Shown: positions 8,331-17,541 of the stretch, in pieces | Layout: the number at the start of each line of letters is the position of its first letter | How positions within the stretch are numbered: the first letter of the stretch is position 1 | From: Sphingopyxis sp. DBS4 | GTDB lineage: Bacteria; Pseudomonadota; Alphaproteobacteria; Sphingomonadales; Sphingomonadaceae | Reading direction: 5' to 3' | Assembly: GCF_024628865.1 (NCBI RefSeq) | Contig: NZ_CP102388.1 | Span: forward strand, 20,200-84,199 | DNA: 64,000 nucleotides | Notes under the pieces: model-generated | What the model was told of the DNA's origin: nothing | Seen by the model: only the letters and a program-made list of their open reading frames with translations | Databases searched by the model: none | Made by a program: the position numbers and the translations under genes

Positions 8331-9210
8331 GGCTCTGTTGCAAAAATCGTGAAGCTTGAGCATGCTTGGCGGAGATTGGACGGACGGAACGATGACGGAT
8401 TTCAAGTGGCGCCATTTCCAGGGTGATGTGATCCTGTGGGCGGTGCGCTGGTATTGTCGCTATCCGATCAGCTATCGCGACCTTGAGGAAATGCTGGCGG
8501 AACGCGGCATTTCGGTCGACCATACGACGATCTATCGCTGGGTCCAGTGCTACGCCCCGGAGATGGAGAAGCGGCTGCGCTGGTTCTGGCGGCGTGGCTT
8601 TGATCCGAGCTGGCGCCTGGATGAAACCTACGTCAAGGTGCGGGGCAAGTGGACCTACCTGTACCGGGCAGTCGACAAGCGGGGCGACACGATCGATTTC
8701 TACCTGTCGCCGACCCGCAGCGCCAAGGCAGCGAAGCGGTTCCTGGGCAAGGCCCTGCGAGGCCTGAAGCACTGGGAAAAGCCTGCCACGCTCAATACCG
8801 ACAAAGCGCCGAGCTATGGTGCAGCGATCACCGAATTGAAGCGCGAAGGAAAGCTGGACCGGGAGACGGCCCACCGGCAGGTGAAGTATCTCAATAACGT
8901 GATCGAGGCCGATCACGGAAAGCTCAAGATACTGATCAAGCCGGTGCGCGGTTTCAAATCGATCCCCACGGCCTATGCCACGATCAAGGGATTCGAAGTC
9001 ATGCGAGCCCTGCGCAAAGGACAGGCTCGCCCCTGGTGCCTGCAGCCCGGCATCAGGGGCGAGGTGCGCCTTGTGGAGAGAGCTTTTGGCATTGGGCCCT
9101 CGGCGCTGACGGAGGCCATGGGCATGCTCAACCACCATTTCGCAGCAGCCGCCTGATCGGCGCAGAGCGACAGCCTACCTCTGACTGCCGCCAATCTTTG
9201 CAACAGAGCC
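8331..9210 (+). mobile_element. IS6100 copy 1 (complete, 880 bp)
   Basis: It is bounded by the 14-bp terminal repeat GGCTCTGTTGCAAA at 8331 and its complement ending at 9210, exactly 880 bp, the known IS6100 length. IS6-family elements move by replicative transposition and form 8-bp duplications and cointegrates. The left flank (GCTGGATG) is not repeated at the right, where a second IS6100 follows at once. All four copies in the window look identical in translated sequence. Confidence 0.97.
8362..9156 (+). CDS. tnpA: IS6100 transposase (copy 1)
   Basis: 264 residues from the ATG at 8362. The IS6-family layout is visible: N-terminal zinc/HTH-like DNA-binding part (YPISYRDLEEML), then a DDE catalytic core with the first Asp in WRLDETYVKV, the second in TLNTDKAPSY and the Glu in NNVIEADHGK. 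It catalyses replicative transposition. An in-frame TTG two codons earlier could also be used. Confidence 0.97.
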   Translation: MLGGDWTDGTMTDFKWRHFQGDVILWAVRWYCRYPISYRDLEEMLAERGISVDHTTIYRWVQCYAPEMEKRLRWFWRRGFDPSWRLDETYVKVRGKWTYLYRAVDKRGDTIDFYLSPTRSAKAAKRFLGKALRGLKHWEKPATLNTDKAPSYGAAITELKREGKLDRETAHRQVKYLNNVIEADHGKLKILIKPVRGFKSIPTAYATIKGFEVMRALRKGQARPWCLQPGIRGEVRLVERAFGIGPSALTEAMGMLNHHFAAAA

Positions 9211-10086
9211 CTGTTGCAAAAATCGTGAAGCTTGAGCATGCTTGGCGGAGATTGGACGGACGGAACGATGACGGATTTCAAGTGGCGCCATTTCCAGGGT
9301 GATGTGATCCTGTGGGCGGTGCGCTGGTATTGTCGCTATCCGATCAGCTATCGCGACCTTGAGGAAATGCTGGCGGAACGCGGCATTTCGGTCGACCATA
9401 CGACGATCTATCGCTGGGTCCAGTGCTACGCCCCGGAGATGGAGAAGCGGCTGCGCTGGTTCTGGCGGCGTGGCTTTGATCCGAGCTGGCGCCTGGATGA
9501 AACCTACGTCAAGGTGCGGGGCAAGTGGACCTACCTGTACCGGGCAGTCGACAAGCGGGGCGACACGATCGATTTCTACCTGTCGCCGACCCGCAGCGCC
9601 AAGGCAGCGAAGCGGTTCCTGGGCAAGGCCCTGCGAGGCCTGAAGCACTGGGAAAAGCCTGCCACGCTCAATACCGACAAAGCGCCGAGCTATGGTGCAG
9701 CGATCACCGAATTGAAGCGCGAAGGAAAGCTGGACCGGGAGACGGCCCACCGGCAGGTGAAGTATCTCAATAACGTGATCGAGGCCGATCACGGAAAGCT
9801 CAAGATACTGATCAAGCCGGTGCGCGGTTTCAAATCGATCCCCACGGCCTATGCCACGATCAAGGGATTCGAAGTCATGCGAGCCCTGCGCAAAGGACAG
9901 GCTCGCCCCTGGTGCCTGCAGCCCGGCATCAGGGGCGAGGTGCGCCTTGTGGAGAGAGCTTTTGGCATTGGGCCCTCGGCGCTGACGGAGGCCATGGGCA
10001 TGCTCAACCACCATTTCGCAGCAGCCGCCTGATCGGCGCAGAGCGACAGCCTACCTCTGACTGCCGCCAATCTTTGCAACAGAGCC
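9211..10086 (+). mobile_element. IS6100 copy 2, tandem, left end lacking 4 bp
   Basis: It directly follows copy 1 in the same orientation. The junction reads ...CAACAGAGCC/CTGTTGCAAA..., so the first four bases GGCT of the left repeat are missing and the copy is 876 bp. The right end at 10086 is complete. With one intact outer end on each side the pair could still act as a unit. Right flank: AAATGGAT, in the tail of a GST-like gene. Confidence 0.95.
9238..10032 (+). CDS. tnpA: IS6100 transposase (copy 2)
   Basis: This is the same 264-residue IS6-family DDE transposase as copy 1, with all catalytic motifs intact. The 4-bp loss at the element's left end lies outside the coding region, but any outward or own promoter spanning the left repeat may be affected. 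Confidence 0.96.
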   Translation: MLGGDWTDGTMTDFKWRHFQGDVILWAVRWYCRYPISYRDLEEMLAERGISVDHTTIYRWVQCYAPEMEKRLRWFWRRGFDPSWRLDETYVKVRGKWTYLYRAVDKRGDTIDFYLSPTRSAKAAKRFLGKALRGLKHWEKPATLNTDKAPSYGAAITELKREGKLDRETAHRQVKYLNNVIEADHGKLKILIKPVRGFKSIPTAYATIKGFEVMRALRKGQARPWCLQPGIRGEVRLVERAFGIGPSALTEAMGMLNHHFAAAA

Positions 10087-10193
10087 AAATGGATCTCGAC
10101 CGAGGCGCGCCGACCCCTCAGCTGCGGCGATGGTTGGACCTTCTTCAGCAGCGCGAGTCCTTTCGCGAATATGTGATGATCGAATTGTCATGA
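10087..10193 (+). pseudogene. C-terminal tail of a glutathione S-transferase-like gene
   Basis: 35 codons survive after IS6100 copy 2. The frame reads TPQLRRWLDLLQQRESFREY before a TGA at 10191-10193, the ending expected of a GST C-terminal helical domain (charged helix with W, then the R-x-S-F-x-x pattern). Its stop overlaps the ATG of the following maleylacetate reductase, so the two were once translationally coupled. GST genes occur in some chloroaromatic clusters. The rest of the gene was removed by the IS6100 event. Confidence 0.5.
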
Positions 10194-11257
10194 TCGACTT
10201 CATTCACCAGTTTAAAGCCCAGCGGGTGCTGTTCGGCAGCGGCGTGCTGGACCGGGTCGCAGACGAGCTGGCGGCACTCGCCGTCAAGCGAACAGTCATT
10301 CTCACCACGCCGGAACAGGTGCAATCGGGTGAAGCTATTGCTCGCCGGATCGGCACGCCTGCGGTTGGTCATCTGCCGGTGGCAAGAATGCACACGCCGG
10401 TCGAAATCACAACCGATGCGATGGCGACCGCGCGCGCCTTGGGCGCGGACTCTGTTTTGAGTATCGGCGGCGGGTCGACGATCGGCCTCGGCAAGGCGCT
10501 GTCGATAAGAACAGGCTGGCCGCATCTCACGATCCCCACTACCTATTCGGGGTCGGAAATGACCCCGATTCTCGGCGAGACCGAGGGTGGCCAAAAGACC
10601 ACGCGGCGCGATGACGCGATCCTGCCAGCGACGGTTATTTACGATGTCGACCTGACGCGGACATTACCCCAAGCGGCACGGATCACGAGCGGAATGAATG
10701 CGCTCGCTCACGCCGTCGAGGCGCTTTATGCCCCCGATGCGACGCCGGTCATCGATTTGATGGCGGTGGAGGGGATTCGCCTGATGCTTCCGGCGCTGAC
10801 GCGGCTGGGCGAGTTATCGGGCGATGGTCAGGCGCTCGCCGATCTCTTCCGTGGCGCTTGGTTATGTGGTGCGTGTCTGGGCGCAACCACCATGGGCCTG
10901 CATCACAAGCTGGCTCATGTATTGGGCGGCAGTTTCGACTTGCCCCATGCCGAGCTGCATACCGTGCTCATCCCCCATGTTTTGGCATTCAATGCGTCAA
11001 GCATACCGGACATCGATCGTCGAATTAGAATGGCTCTCGGCTGCGACGCCGAGCCCGGTGGCTTTTTGTTCGACCAAATCGCCGCTTTGGGCGGACCGAC
11101 CCGTTTGAAGGATATCGGCATGCCCGAGGAGGGTATCGCCCGTGCCGTGGTGCAAGCCACTGCCAACCCCTATGCCAATCCCCGCACCCCCGATGCCATC
11201 GCCATCGAGGCTTTGCTGCGCCGGGCATGGGGCGGCGATCGCCCGGTCGCCGAATGA
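10190..11257 (+). CDS. tfdF: maleylacetate reductase, second copy
   Basis: 355 residues, same family as 3762-4823: SIGGGSTIGLGKA loop, TTYSGSEMTPILGETEGGQKTT substrate region, and LHHKLAHVLGGSFDLPHAELH metal ligands. The ATG at 10190 overlaps the stop of the GST tail. Both reductases reduce maleylacetate to 3-oxoadipate, so this strain has a spare copy if both are expressed. Being plus-strand and next to a YciI relative, it belongs to a second, rearranged chlorocatechol module. Its original upstream promoter has been replaced by IS6100. Confidence 0.92.
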   Translation: MIDFIHQFKAQRVLFGSGVLDRVADELAALAVKRTVILTTPEQVQSGEAIARRIGTPAVGHLPVARMHTPVEITTDAMATARALGADSVLSIGGGSTIGLGKALSIRTGWPHLTIPTTYSGSEMTPILGETEGGQKTTRRDDAILPATVIYDVDLTRTLPQAARITSGMNALAHAVEALYAPDATPVIDLMAVEGIRLMLPALTRLGELSGDGQALADLFRGAWLCGACLGATTMGLHHKLAHVLGGSFDLPHAELHTVLIPHVLAFNASSIPDIDRRIRMALGCDAEPGGFLFDQIAALGGPTRLKDIGMPEEGIARAVVQATANPYANPRTPDAIAIEALLRRAWGGDRPVAE

Positions 11258-11268
11258 AAGGAATTCGA

Positions 11269-11603
11269 TGCCGCTGCTCGTAAATAGGGCCGACATCGGG
11301 GAGGCCCGAGCCGAAGCGCTGACGGACCCCCATAGCTATCTGCGAGACGGGGCAATAAACCTGCTAATCGGTAGCGCGATATTGGACGCCGGAAACGGGC
11401 AAGGCGGTTCGCGCCAGGTCATCGACGCCACTTTCCTAAATGAGGCCGGGCGGTTGCCGACGATGATCCTCTGACCCATGCCGGAACCATGGAACGACAT
11501 CAAACGCCGGCCCTCGCGAACCGCTCTCTACGATCGCCGTTACGTTCTCGGAACGCCTGCAGCAAGCGACCCAATGCCGGACCAGGCACCGCGGACGGTT
11601 AAC
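11269..11603 (+). pseudogene. frameshifted YciI-like gene
   Basis: It starts at an ATG 11 bp after the reductase with AAGGAATTCG upstream. The first frame gives 68 residues with a YciI-like start and stops at 11474. From 11478 another frame continues with RTALYDRRYVLGTP, closely matching NRGYVLGTPEAG at the end of the intact YciI gene at 645-989. The two halves in different frames mark a broken paralogue. The protein is poorly conserved overall, so decay looks real and not only a read error. Confidence 0.6.
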
Positions 11604-11731
11604 CAACTATCGCATCTCATCTGGCGATATTCGCTGTATGGTCTCGTCCATCACAGATTCGCTCCAACTTACCATATTCTTGCGAGGGCGAAGCCTTCTG
11701 CCTCAATTGGTCACATCGCATCGGATTATGA

Positions 11732-12208
11732 ATGGCGACAAGTATAAACACAGATGAAGATTCTTATGAACTTGAAGAGGACAAGTTCAAGATCGAGGAA
11801 TGGCCAATCTACTGGCTAACCCGCGTCGTCAGCCTGTATCTGGCCCAGAGCGAAGGACAGTTGAAGCGGATCGGTCTCGATATACCGAGTTGGCGCGTGC
11901 TCATGTTCCTTGGCAAGGATCATGGCGCAAGCGTCAGCGAGCTCGCCGACCATGCAATTGCCAAACTCTCGACCATGACCAAGATCATCCAGCGCATGCA
12001 AGCAGAAGGACTGGTCGAGTGCAGCCCGCGCGAAAGTGACGGACGCGTGACCGAAGTCAGGCTCACGCCGCTAGGGGTGAAAGCGAGAGCCGACGCCTGG
12101 AGCATTTCGCATCGGGCCTTTGAACGCGCGTTCGGCAATGTTCCGATAGAGGAGACAAAAGCTCTCGTAGCGACACTCACTCAAGTGTTTGGCGCTTTGA
12201 AGCAGTAA
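11732..12208 (+). CDS. MarR-family transcriptional regulator
   Basis: 158 residues with a winged helix: helices ...SWRVLMFLGKDHGASVSELADHAIAKLSTMTKIIQRMQAEGLVE and a wing containing RESDGRVTEVRLT, the D-x-R pattern typical of MarR. The protein is probably dimeric through its N- and C-terminal helices. MarR proteins often repress aromatic-degradation genes and release DNA when they bind a phenolic ligand. Its position between the second reductase and the divergent XylR/DmpR-type regulator suggests it controls this module. It stands alone, about 130 bp after the broken YciI gene. Confidence 0.88.
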   Translation: MATSINTDEDSYELEEDKFKIEEWPIYWLTRVVSLYLAQSEGQLKRIGLDIPSWRVLMFLGKDHGASVSELADHAIAKLSTMTKIIQRMQAEGLVECSPRESDGRVTEVRLTPLGVKARADAWSISHRAFERAFGNVPIEETKALVATLTQVFGALKQ

Positions 12209-12314
12209 CAGATACGCAGGCCGCCATCATTCTAATATTGACCTTTGTCCGCTGTCCGTTCCCGTTCGACTATGCCTGACCGGGTGAAGCGTCGCTGGTC
12301 GCTCAATTCTTCGC

Positions 12315-14021
12315 TCAATCGGTCTCGAACAATTTCTTGTAGCGATACGATAGTTGCGCGCGGGTAATGCCTATCAACTTCGCGGCCCGACTCAAGTTCC
12401 CGTTCGAGCGATCGACGGCGCGTCCGATGAGATCGCGTTCGAACCGCTCGAAATCAAAGTCGCGCTCAAGGAGTTCGTCGAGAAGGGCCTCGCCATGATC
12501 GCCCGAATCGTGGGCCGGTCTGCGCTCCGGAATGCCGTTTTTCGACAGGCTGAGAAAGCATGACAATTCGGTCTCGGTTGGTGAGGCGAGGTCGCTGATG
12601 CCGATGATGTCACGTTCGCGCGAAAGGATCATCCCTCGCTCGAGCATGCTTTCAAGTTCGCTGACATTGCCGTGGAAATCGTGCGTTAGCAGGAAGCTCG
12701 CGGCGTCCATGCTGAAGCGCTTCTGACCGCGTTTATACTTGCGGCCGAACCGCTCGTAGAAATGCCGGATTAGATACGGGATGTCGTTCCTGCGCTCGCG
12801 GAGCGACGGAACGATCACCGGAATGACAGCAAGGCGGTAGTAAAGGTCGCCGCGGAACCTGCCGGTACGAAGGGCTTCCGTCAGGTCCCCGTTGGCAGAC
12901 GCGACAATGCGCACGTCGACTGGGCGGGCATGGGTCGCTCCCATTCTTTCGACGCTTGCGTTCTGCAGCACGGCCAGCAGCTTCGTCTGCGCCAGATGAT
13001 CGAGATGATGCACATCCTCCAGATAAATCGTACCGCCATGCGCGCGCTCGATCTTTCCCTGTCTTCCGGCGCCGGAAGACGATTTTTCAACGCCGAAAAG
13101 ATCGGTGTCGAGCTGCTGGCCTCTTTGCGCAGCGCAGTTGAAGAAGATCAGCTGCTTTCGCGATCTGGCACTTTCCTGATGCAATAGGCGTGCGCAGCTC
13201 TTCTTGCCTACGCCGGGCTCGCCAATTAGGAGTACCGAGCAGTCGGTGGGTGCCACCAACTTGATCTGCTGCATCAGTGAAACGAAAGCAGGCGAAATGC
13301 CGACGAGCCGTTCGGGCCTGTCCTCGCCTGACGGCTTGTCGTCGTCGGTTATCTTCCAGCCGCCATCCGCCTCCTCGGCCAGCGTGGCCAATTCGATGTC
13401 GAGGTGCATGTCCGTGACGCCCTTGTCATCCCACTGTTCTGCGGGCCGTGCAACGACGCGGCAGTGGGGAGCGCCCATGGCTTTGCACTCGACTTCTCGA
13501 AAGATGATCGGGCGCCCGAGAAAAGCACTGGTAAACGCCGAGGCGTAGCCGACAAGGGTCCAGCACACCGGCTTTGCGCTCATCCCGTGAAAGTCCAGGT
13601 GCGCTTCGACCTCTGCGGAATTGAGCCAAAGCCATTCCCCGCTGAGATCGCCAGTTTGCTCGTCGACGTCGACGCGTACCGTCTCGACGCCGGCCATTCC
13701 CTCGATCGAGTGAAGAAGCGGACCGGCCATGAAGGCCTCCTTGATGTCCATCAGCGGCTTTGCCTCAGAAGCAACCGCAGCATCGCCCGTCCCCGAAGCA
13801 TACCCGACGCGAAACAAAACCGTATCGGCAGCGTCGCTGCCAAGCCGGTCGATAAGTTCGCGCCGGAGGCTTGCGAGCGCGGAGAGATGGAGCAGCACCA
13901 TCCGCTGTCCCTGAAGCCAGATCCGCCCCTCCTCGGGATTGAACCGGATTCGGGCCGATAAGCCCTCGATGTTGAACCGTGCGATCGTGCTGGGTTCCGG
14001 TGCTTGGGTCGCGCTGGCCAT
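12315..14021 (-). CDS. XylR/DmpR-type regulator with degenerate sigma-54 contact motifs
   Basis: 568 residues. An N-terminal XylR_N effector domain (about 20-130) and V4R segment (about 135-200) are followed by an AAA+ domain (about 250-470) and a Fis-type HTH (RAAKLIGITRAQLSYRYKKL). Walker A reads GEPGVGKK. The GAFTGA loop that binds sigma-54 is replaced by SSSGAG, Walker B has LED in place of LDE, and the sensor-II GNVREL reads GNVSEL. The sensing domain suggests phenol or chlorophenol as effector, but activation of sigma-54 promoters is doubtful. The ATG at 14021 was chosen because the upstream open frame is not protein-like. Confidence 0.85.
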   Translation of the reverse strand: MASATQAPEPSTIARFNIEGLSARIRFNPEEGRIWLQGQRMVLLHLSALASLRRELIDRLGSDAADTVLFRVGYASGTGDAAVASEAKPLMDIKEAFMAGPLLHSIEGMAGVETVRVDVDEQTGDLSGEWLWLNSAEVEAHLDFHGMSAKPVCWTLVGYASAFTSAFLGRPIIFREVECKAMGAPHCRVVARPAEQWDDKGVTDMHLDIELATLAEEADGGWKITDDDKPSGEDRPERLVGISPAFVSLMQQIKLVAPTDCSVLLIGEPGVGKKSCARLLHQESARSRKQLIFFNCAAQRGQQLDTDLFGVEKSSSGAGRQGKIERAHGGTIYLEDVHHLDHLAQTKLLAVLQNASVERMGATHARPVDVRIVASANGDLTEALRTGRFRGDLYYRLAVIPVIVPSLRERRNDIPYLIRHFYERFGRKYKRGQKRFSMDAASFLLTHDFHGNVSELESMLERGMILSRERDIIGISDLASPTETELSCFLSLSKNGIPERRPAHDSGDHGEALLDELLERDFDFERFERDLIGRAVDRSNGNLSRAAKLIGITRAQLSYRYKKLFETD

Positions 14022-14117
14022 TTTCTCGTCCCGACATTTTATGTTTCCGCCGCCAGTTTGAGGTGCAGCCGGGAGGAAATCAATCGAGATAGTCGCGCGT
14101 TGGCTCCACCTCATCAT

Positions 14118-14232
14118 TTGATCAAGTTCTGGGAGGAGGAATTTCATCAAATCGCAAACTATGCTGCAATGCAGCACGAGCCTTGGGGCGTCGAAGAGAC
14201 TATATTTAATCGTTATATCAAAAGGTTGATTA
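14118..14232 (+). promoter_or_regulatory. candidate activator sites of the XylR/DmpR type
   Basis: The roughly 480 bp between the regulator and the receptor remnant hold no gene I can recognise. TTGATCAA occurs at 14118-14125, TTTCATCAAA follows at about 14142, and 14216-14232 reads TATCAAAAGGTTGATTA. XylR/DmpR upstream sites are built from TTGATCAA-like halves, so these may be binding sites. I found no -24/-12 promoter (GG-N10-GC) downstream. Confidence 0.35.
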
Positions 14233-14493
14233 AAATTTCGGCGAAAATGAAAAGCGGCTTTGAGGCATGCGCCATTCCGCAGAATAATTTCGGTGATGGG
14301 ACGGCGGGTCCCGCCAAGGGAGAGAAACGTGGTCTTAAGTCCACTCAACGTGGCACCGTGCCGGAACTCCGCGATGCGCATGTCGACATCGCGCGAAGGG
14401 GGCGGGCTAGCATCCGCCCCACCGCGCTCAGGCGCGACTTCGAATTCATTCTTGGCGACCCGCTCTTGATCGTCGAGCGTCTCTCGCCGCGAA

Positions 14494-15461
14494 GCGAATA
14501 CAAGCTCGCAGGCTGCTATGACGCAAACGGAAACGTCACGCCGGATGCGCCGATCGCCGGACCGGGATCGCCATCGTGCCGGGTCGCAATCGGCTATCCC
14601 AGCGATGCCAACCCGCTGCGCTTCTACCCCGGCGGAATCAATCGCCTGACGTTCAATAACTTCTCGCCGAAGCTCGGCGTGCAGGTCCACCCGAGCGACG
14701 ACATCATGATCTATGGTTCGTGGTCGAAGGGCTACAAAACGGGTGGCTGGACGACGCGCTTCACGACCCCCCAGACCGCCGCTGCGAGTTACGAACCGGA
14801 GAAGGCGACGACCTTCGAACTGGGAGTCAAATCGACTCTCCTCGATCGGCACCTTCAACTCAACGCCGCCGTATTCACCACCAAATATTCCGGCATTCAG
14901 CTGAACTATCAGGTCGGGACGTCGCCGACGATCGACAATGTCGGCGATGCGCGCATCAAGGGCTTCGAGATCGAGGCCAATGCGGTGCCGTTCGACGGCT
15001 TCTCGATCAACGCGTCGGTTGGGTATCTCGACGCCTACTACACACGGCTCGACCCGGCCGTCGCGGTCACGAGCGGTGCGATCGCCGGATTTCAGGCCGG
15101 GGCACTGGTCGGCGGCGAACTTCCCAAGACGCCGGAGTGGAAGATCAACGTCAGTCCGCGCCTCGAACTGCCGCTTGCAGGCGGGGCCAAGATCACGCTT
15201 CTCGGAGATTGGACCTATACCGCCCACATGTGGAACAATGTCGAGCGGACTCTCGTGCTGTACCGCCCGTCCACGAACCTGTTCAATGCCAGCATAGCTT
15301 TCGAGGATGCCTCGAGCCGCTATACGGTTACGCTCGGCGGTACGAACCTGTCGAACGAACGCTATCTCTCGTCGGGAAGCGCTATCGCGGCTTCGGGCGC
15401 CATCTCGGGCGTCTATAGCCGGCCCCGTGAATGGTATCTCCGGTTCGGGTTCAACTTCTAG
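14494..15461 (+). pseudogene. TonB-dependent receptor, C-terminal beta-barrel fragment
   Basis: About 320 residues in good frame: FSPKLGVQVHPSDDIMIYGS, WSKGYKTGGW, YEPEKATTFELGVK, KGFEIEANAVPFDGFSINAS and a last strand ending in WYLRFGFNF with the terminal Phe expected of outer-membrane barrels. The plug domain, signal peptide and the first strands are missing; the frame upstream of about 14494 is not receptor-like. In sphingomonads such receptors often sit beside herbicide-degradation genes and may import the compound. As it stands it is a remnant left by rearrangement. Confidence 0.85.
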
Positions 15462-15606
15462 CTGGCGAGGCCCGGCGTCCGGCTAACTCGCTTGCCGGGC
15501 GCCGCGTCCAACTTCCCCTGTCAAAGCATCGAGAAAGACGGCCCACGTGACAAATGTCGAGAACCCCGCGATCGCCCGGTCGAAGTGTCCGCAAGCTATC
15601 GTGACT

Positions 15607-15654
15607 GATGCGTGTTTGGAATCGATGCACCTAGTCATGGGGCGGTCACGCATC
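15607..15654 (+). promoter_or_regulatory. inverted repeat upstream of tfdB
   Basis: The 245-bp gap 15462-15706 has no gene. GATGCGTG (15607-15614) is repeated inverted as CACGCATC (15647-15654), 53 bp before the tfdB start. It could be an operator for one of the two regulators of this module. There is no sequence evidence for which protein binds. Confidence 0.3.
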
Positions 15655-15706
15655 CGAAAGCCGTTCAGCGAACAAGGAAATAGAAATTCACAATATGGAG
15701 AGAAAA

Positions 15707-17515
15707 ATGCCTGAAAAAATCGAAGCGTTGAATGGTTCTGATATCACGCTTCAGCGCGAAGTTCTGATTGTGGGGACTGGGCCGGCGGGATCAACTGCGG
15801 CGCTGTCATTGGCCAGGCTCGGGATCAAGCCGATGGTCATCAATAAATTCGGATGGACCGCACGGACCCCCCGCGCGCATATTACCAATCCGCGTACGCT
15901 GGAGGTACTCACCGACCTCGGCGTCAGCGACGATGCCAAGCTTTATGGCACGCCTTTCGATCTGATGGGCGAGAACACCTACTGCACCAGCCTTGCCGGT
16001 GAGGAGCTGGGGCGTATTCGGACCTGGGGTGTAAAGCCTGATCGCGCACTGGACTATGCCTCGGCCTCGCCCGAGAAGTTCATTGATTTGCCCCAGAACT
16101 ATATGGAAAATATTCTGATCGGTTCTGCGGCCCATAGCGGCGCGGAGGTGCTGAACCACACCGAGTTCCTGTCCTTCGAACAAGACGGCGAAGGCGTCAC
16201 CTCGACGCTGCTCAATTGTACCACCGGCGTAACATTCAAGGTGCGCTCGAAATTCCTGATCGGCGCGGACGGGGCCAATTCCAAGGTCGCCGAACAAGCC
16301 GAACTGCCGTTCGAAGGCCAGATGGGAAAAGCGGGCTCGATCAACATCGTCTTCGATGCGGATTTGACTAAATTCGTCGCGCATCGTCCCAGTGTGCTTT
16401 ACTGGGTTGTTCAAACCGGTTCCGACGTCGGCGGACTCGGGATTGGCACCGTGCGCATGGTTCGGCCCTGGCATCGTTGGCTGACGATCTGGGGGTATGA
16501 TCTGAATGACGGGCAACCCGACTTGGACGATCATGCCGCGCGCCAGATCGTACACAATCTGATCGGCGACGCCTCGGTCGATGTTCGCATCGACTCCGTC
16601 TCCTACTGGACAGTGAACGAATTCTACGCGACCAAGCTGAGCAACGGACGCGTTTTCTGTATGGGAGATGCGGTTCATCGGCATCCCCCGACAAAAGGCC
16701 TCGGGTCAAATGTCTCGATCCAGGATGCCTACAACCTTTCCTGGAAGATGGCCGCTGTTCTTAAAGGGGACGCCGGCCCCGAAATTCTCGAAACCTATTC
16801 GGCCGAACGCGCTCCCGTGGCAAAGCAGACTGTGCTGGGGGCAAACCGCTCGGTGACCACCTTCCCGCCGATTCTCGGCGCACTCGGGCTATTCGACACG
16901 AAGGACCCGGCGCAGATGGTGAAGAACATCGACGCGCTGGCCGACCCGTCTGGCGAGGCCGTTGAACGCCGCTCGGCTCTGCGACAGGCGCTCGAAGGAT
17001 CGCACGACGTCTTCGACAATCCCGGCATCGAGCTAAACCAGCGCTACCAGTCCGATGCCGTGGTGCCAGGAAACACGCCGGTCCAGACCTTTAACGGCAA
17101 TCCAGAGATCGCCGTTCACATCAGCAGCGAACCCGGCGCGCGTCTACCGCATGCCTGGGTGTCGGAAGATCAAAAACTGGTATCGACGCTCTATATAGCC
17201 GGACATGGAAACTTCTGCCTATTCACCGGGCCGAGCGGTCGCGGTTGGATCGATGCCGCCGAGGCGGTTTCGAAAGCGACCGGTGTTCCAATTACCGTCC
17301 ATATTATCGGTCCCGGTCAGCGTTATCAGGATGTCTACGGTGATTTCGCCGCGATCCGCGAAGTCTCCGATAGCGGCGCTCTGTTGGTCCGCCCCGATGT
17401 CTATGTGGGCTGGAGGGCTCATGAATGGAGCGAAGGAGCGCAAGATAATCTGATGTCGGCGATATCCCGAATTCTGGCGAAGCCTGCGTCCGAACGCCAA
17501 ACCAAAGTGGCGTAA
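15707..17515 (+). CDS. tfdB: 2,4-dichlorophenol 6-monooxygenase (chlorophenol hydroxylase)
   Basis: 602 residues, FAD-dependent aromatic hydroxylase. It has the N-terminal FAD motif VLIVGTGPAGSTAALSLAR, the middle DG motif LIGADGANSKV, the second FAD motif FCMGDAVHRHPPTKGLGSN, and a thioredoxin-like C-terminal domain. Stretches such as RAHITNPRTLEVL and HRPSVLYWVVQ are those of TfdB. It hydroxylates chlorophenols to chlorocatechols with NADPH, linking the oxygenase product to the dioxygenase. The ATG at 15707 has GGAGAG six bases upstream and was preferred to the ATG at 15695. A second dioxygenase gene follows after 26 bp but is cut short. Confidence 0.93.
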   Translation: MPEKIEALNGSDITLQREVLIVGTGPAGSTAALSLARLGIKPMVINKFGWTARTPRAHITNPRTLEVLTDLGVSDDAKLYGTPFDLMGENTYCTSLAGEELGRIRTWGVKPDRALDYASASPEKFIDLPQNYMENILIGSAAHSGAEVLNHTEFLSFEQDGEGVTSTLLNCTTGVTFKVRSKFLIGADGANSKVAEQAELPFEGQMGKAGSINIVFDADLTKFVAHRPSVLYWVVQTGSDVGGLGIGTVRMVRPWHRWLTIWGYDLNDGQPDLDDHAARQIVHNLIGDASVDVRIDSVSYWTVNEFYATKLSNGRVFCMGDAVHRHPPTKGLGSNVSIQDAYNLSWKMAAVLKGDAGPEILETYSAERAPVAKQTVLGANRSVTTFPPILGALGLFDTKDPAQMVKNIDALADPSGEAVERRSALRQALEGSHDVFDNPGIELNQRYQSDAVVPGNTPVQTFNGNPEIAVHISSEPGARLPHAWVSEDQKLVSTLYIAGHGNFCLFTGPSGRGWIDAAEAVSKATGVPITVHIIGPGQRYQDVYGDFAAIREVSDSGALLVRPDVYVGWRAHEWSEGAQDNLMSAISRILAKPASERQTKVA

Positions 17516-17541
17516 TTGAAGGCCGAAAAGGATGAGAGAGA

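Noticed and set aside
6922..9138. 738-codon minus-strand frame joining the oxygenase gene to IS6100 antisense
   Set aside because: The upstream half is the shadow of the IS6100 transposase and is repeated at every IS copy; only the part up to about 8172 is oxygenase.
14236..14503. sigma-54 promoter downstream of the half sites
   Set aside because: TGGCAC occurs near 14350 but no GC element stands at the needed distance.
12315..15227. 970-codon minus-strand frame
   Set aside because: Only the part from ATG 14021 shows regulator domains; the rest is antisense to the receptor remnant.
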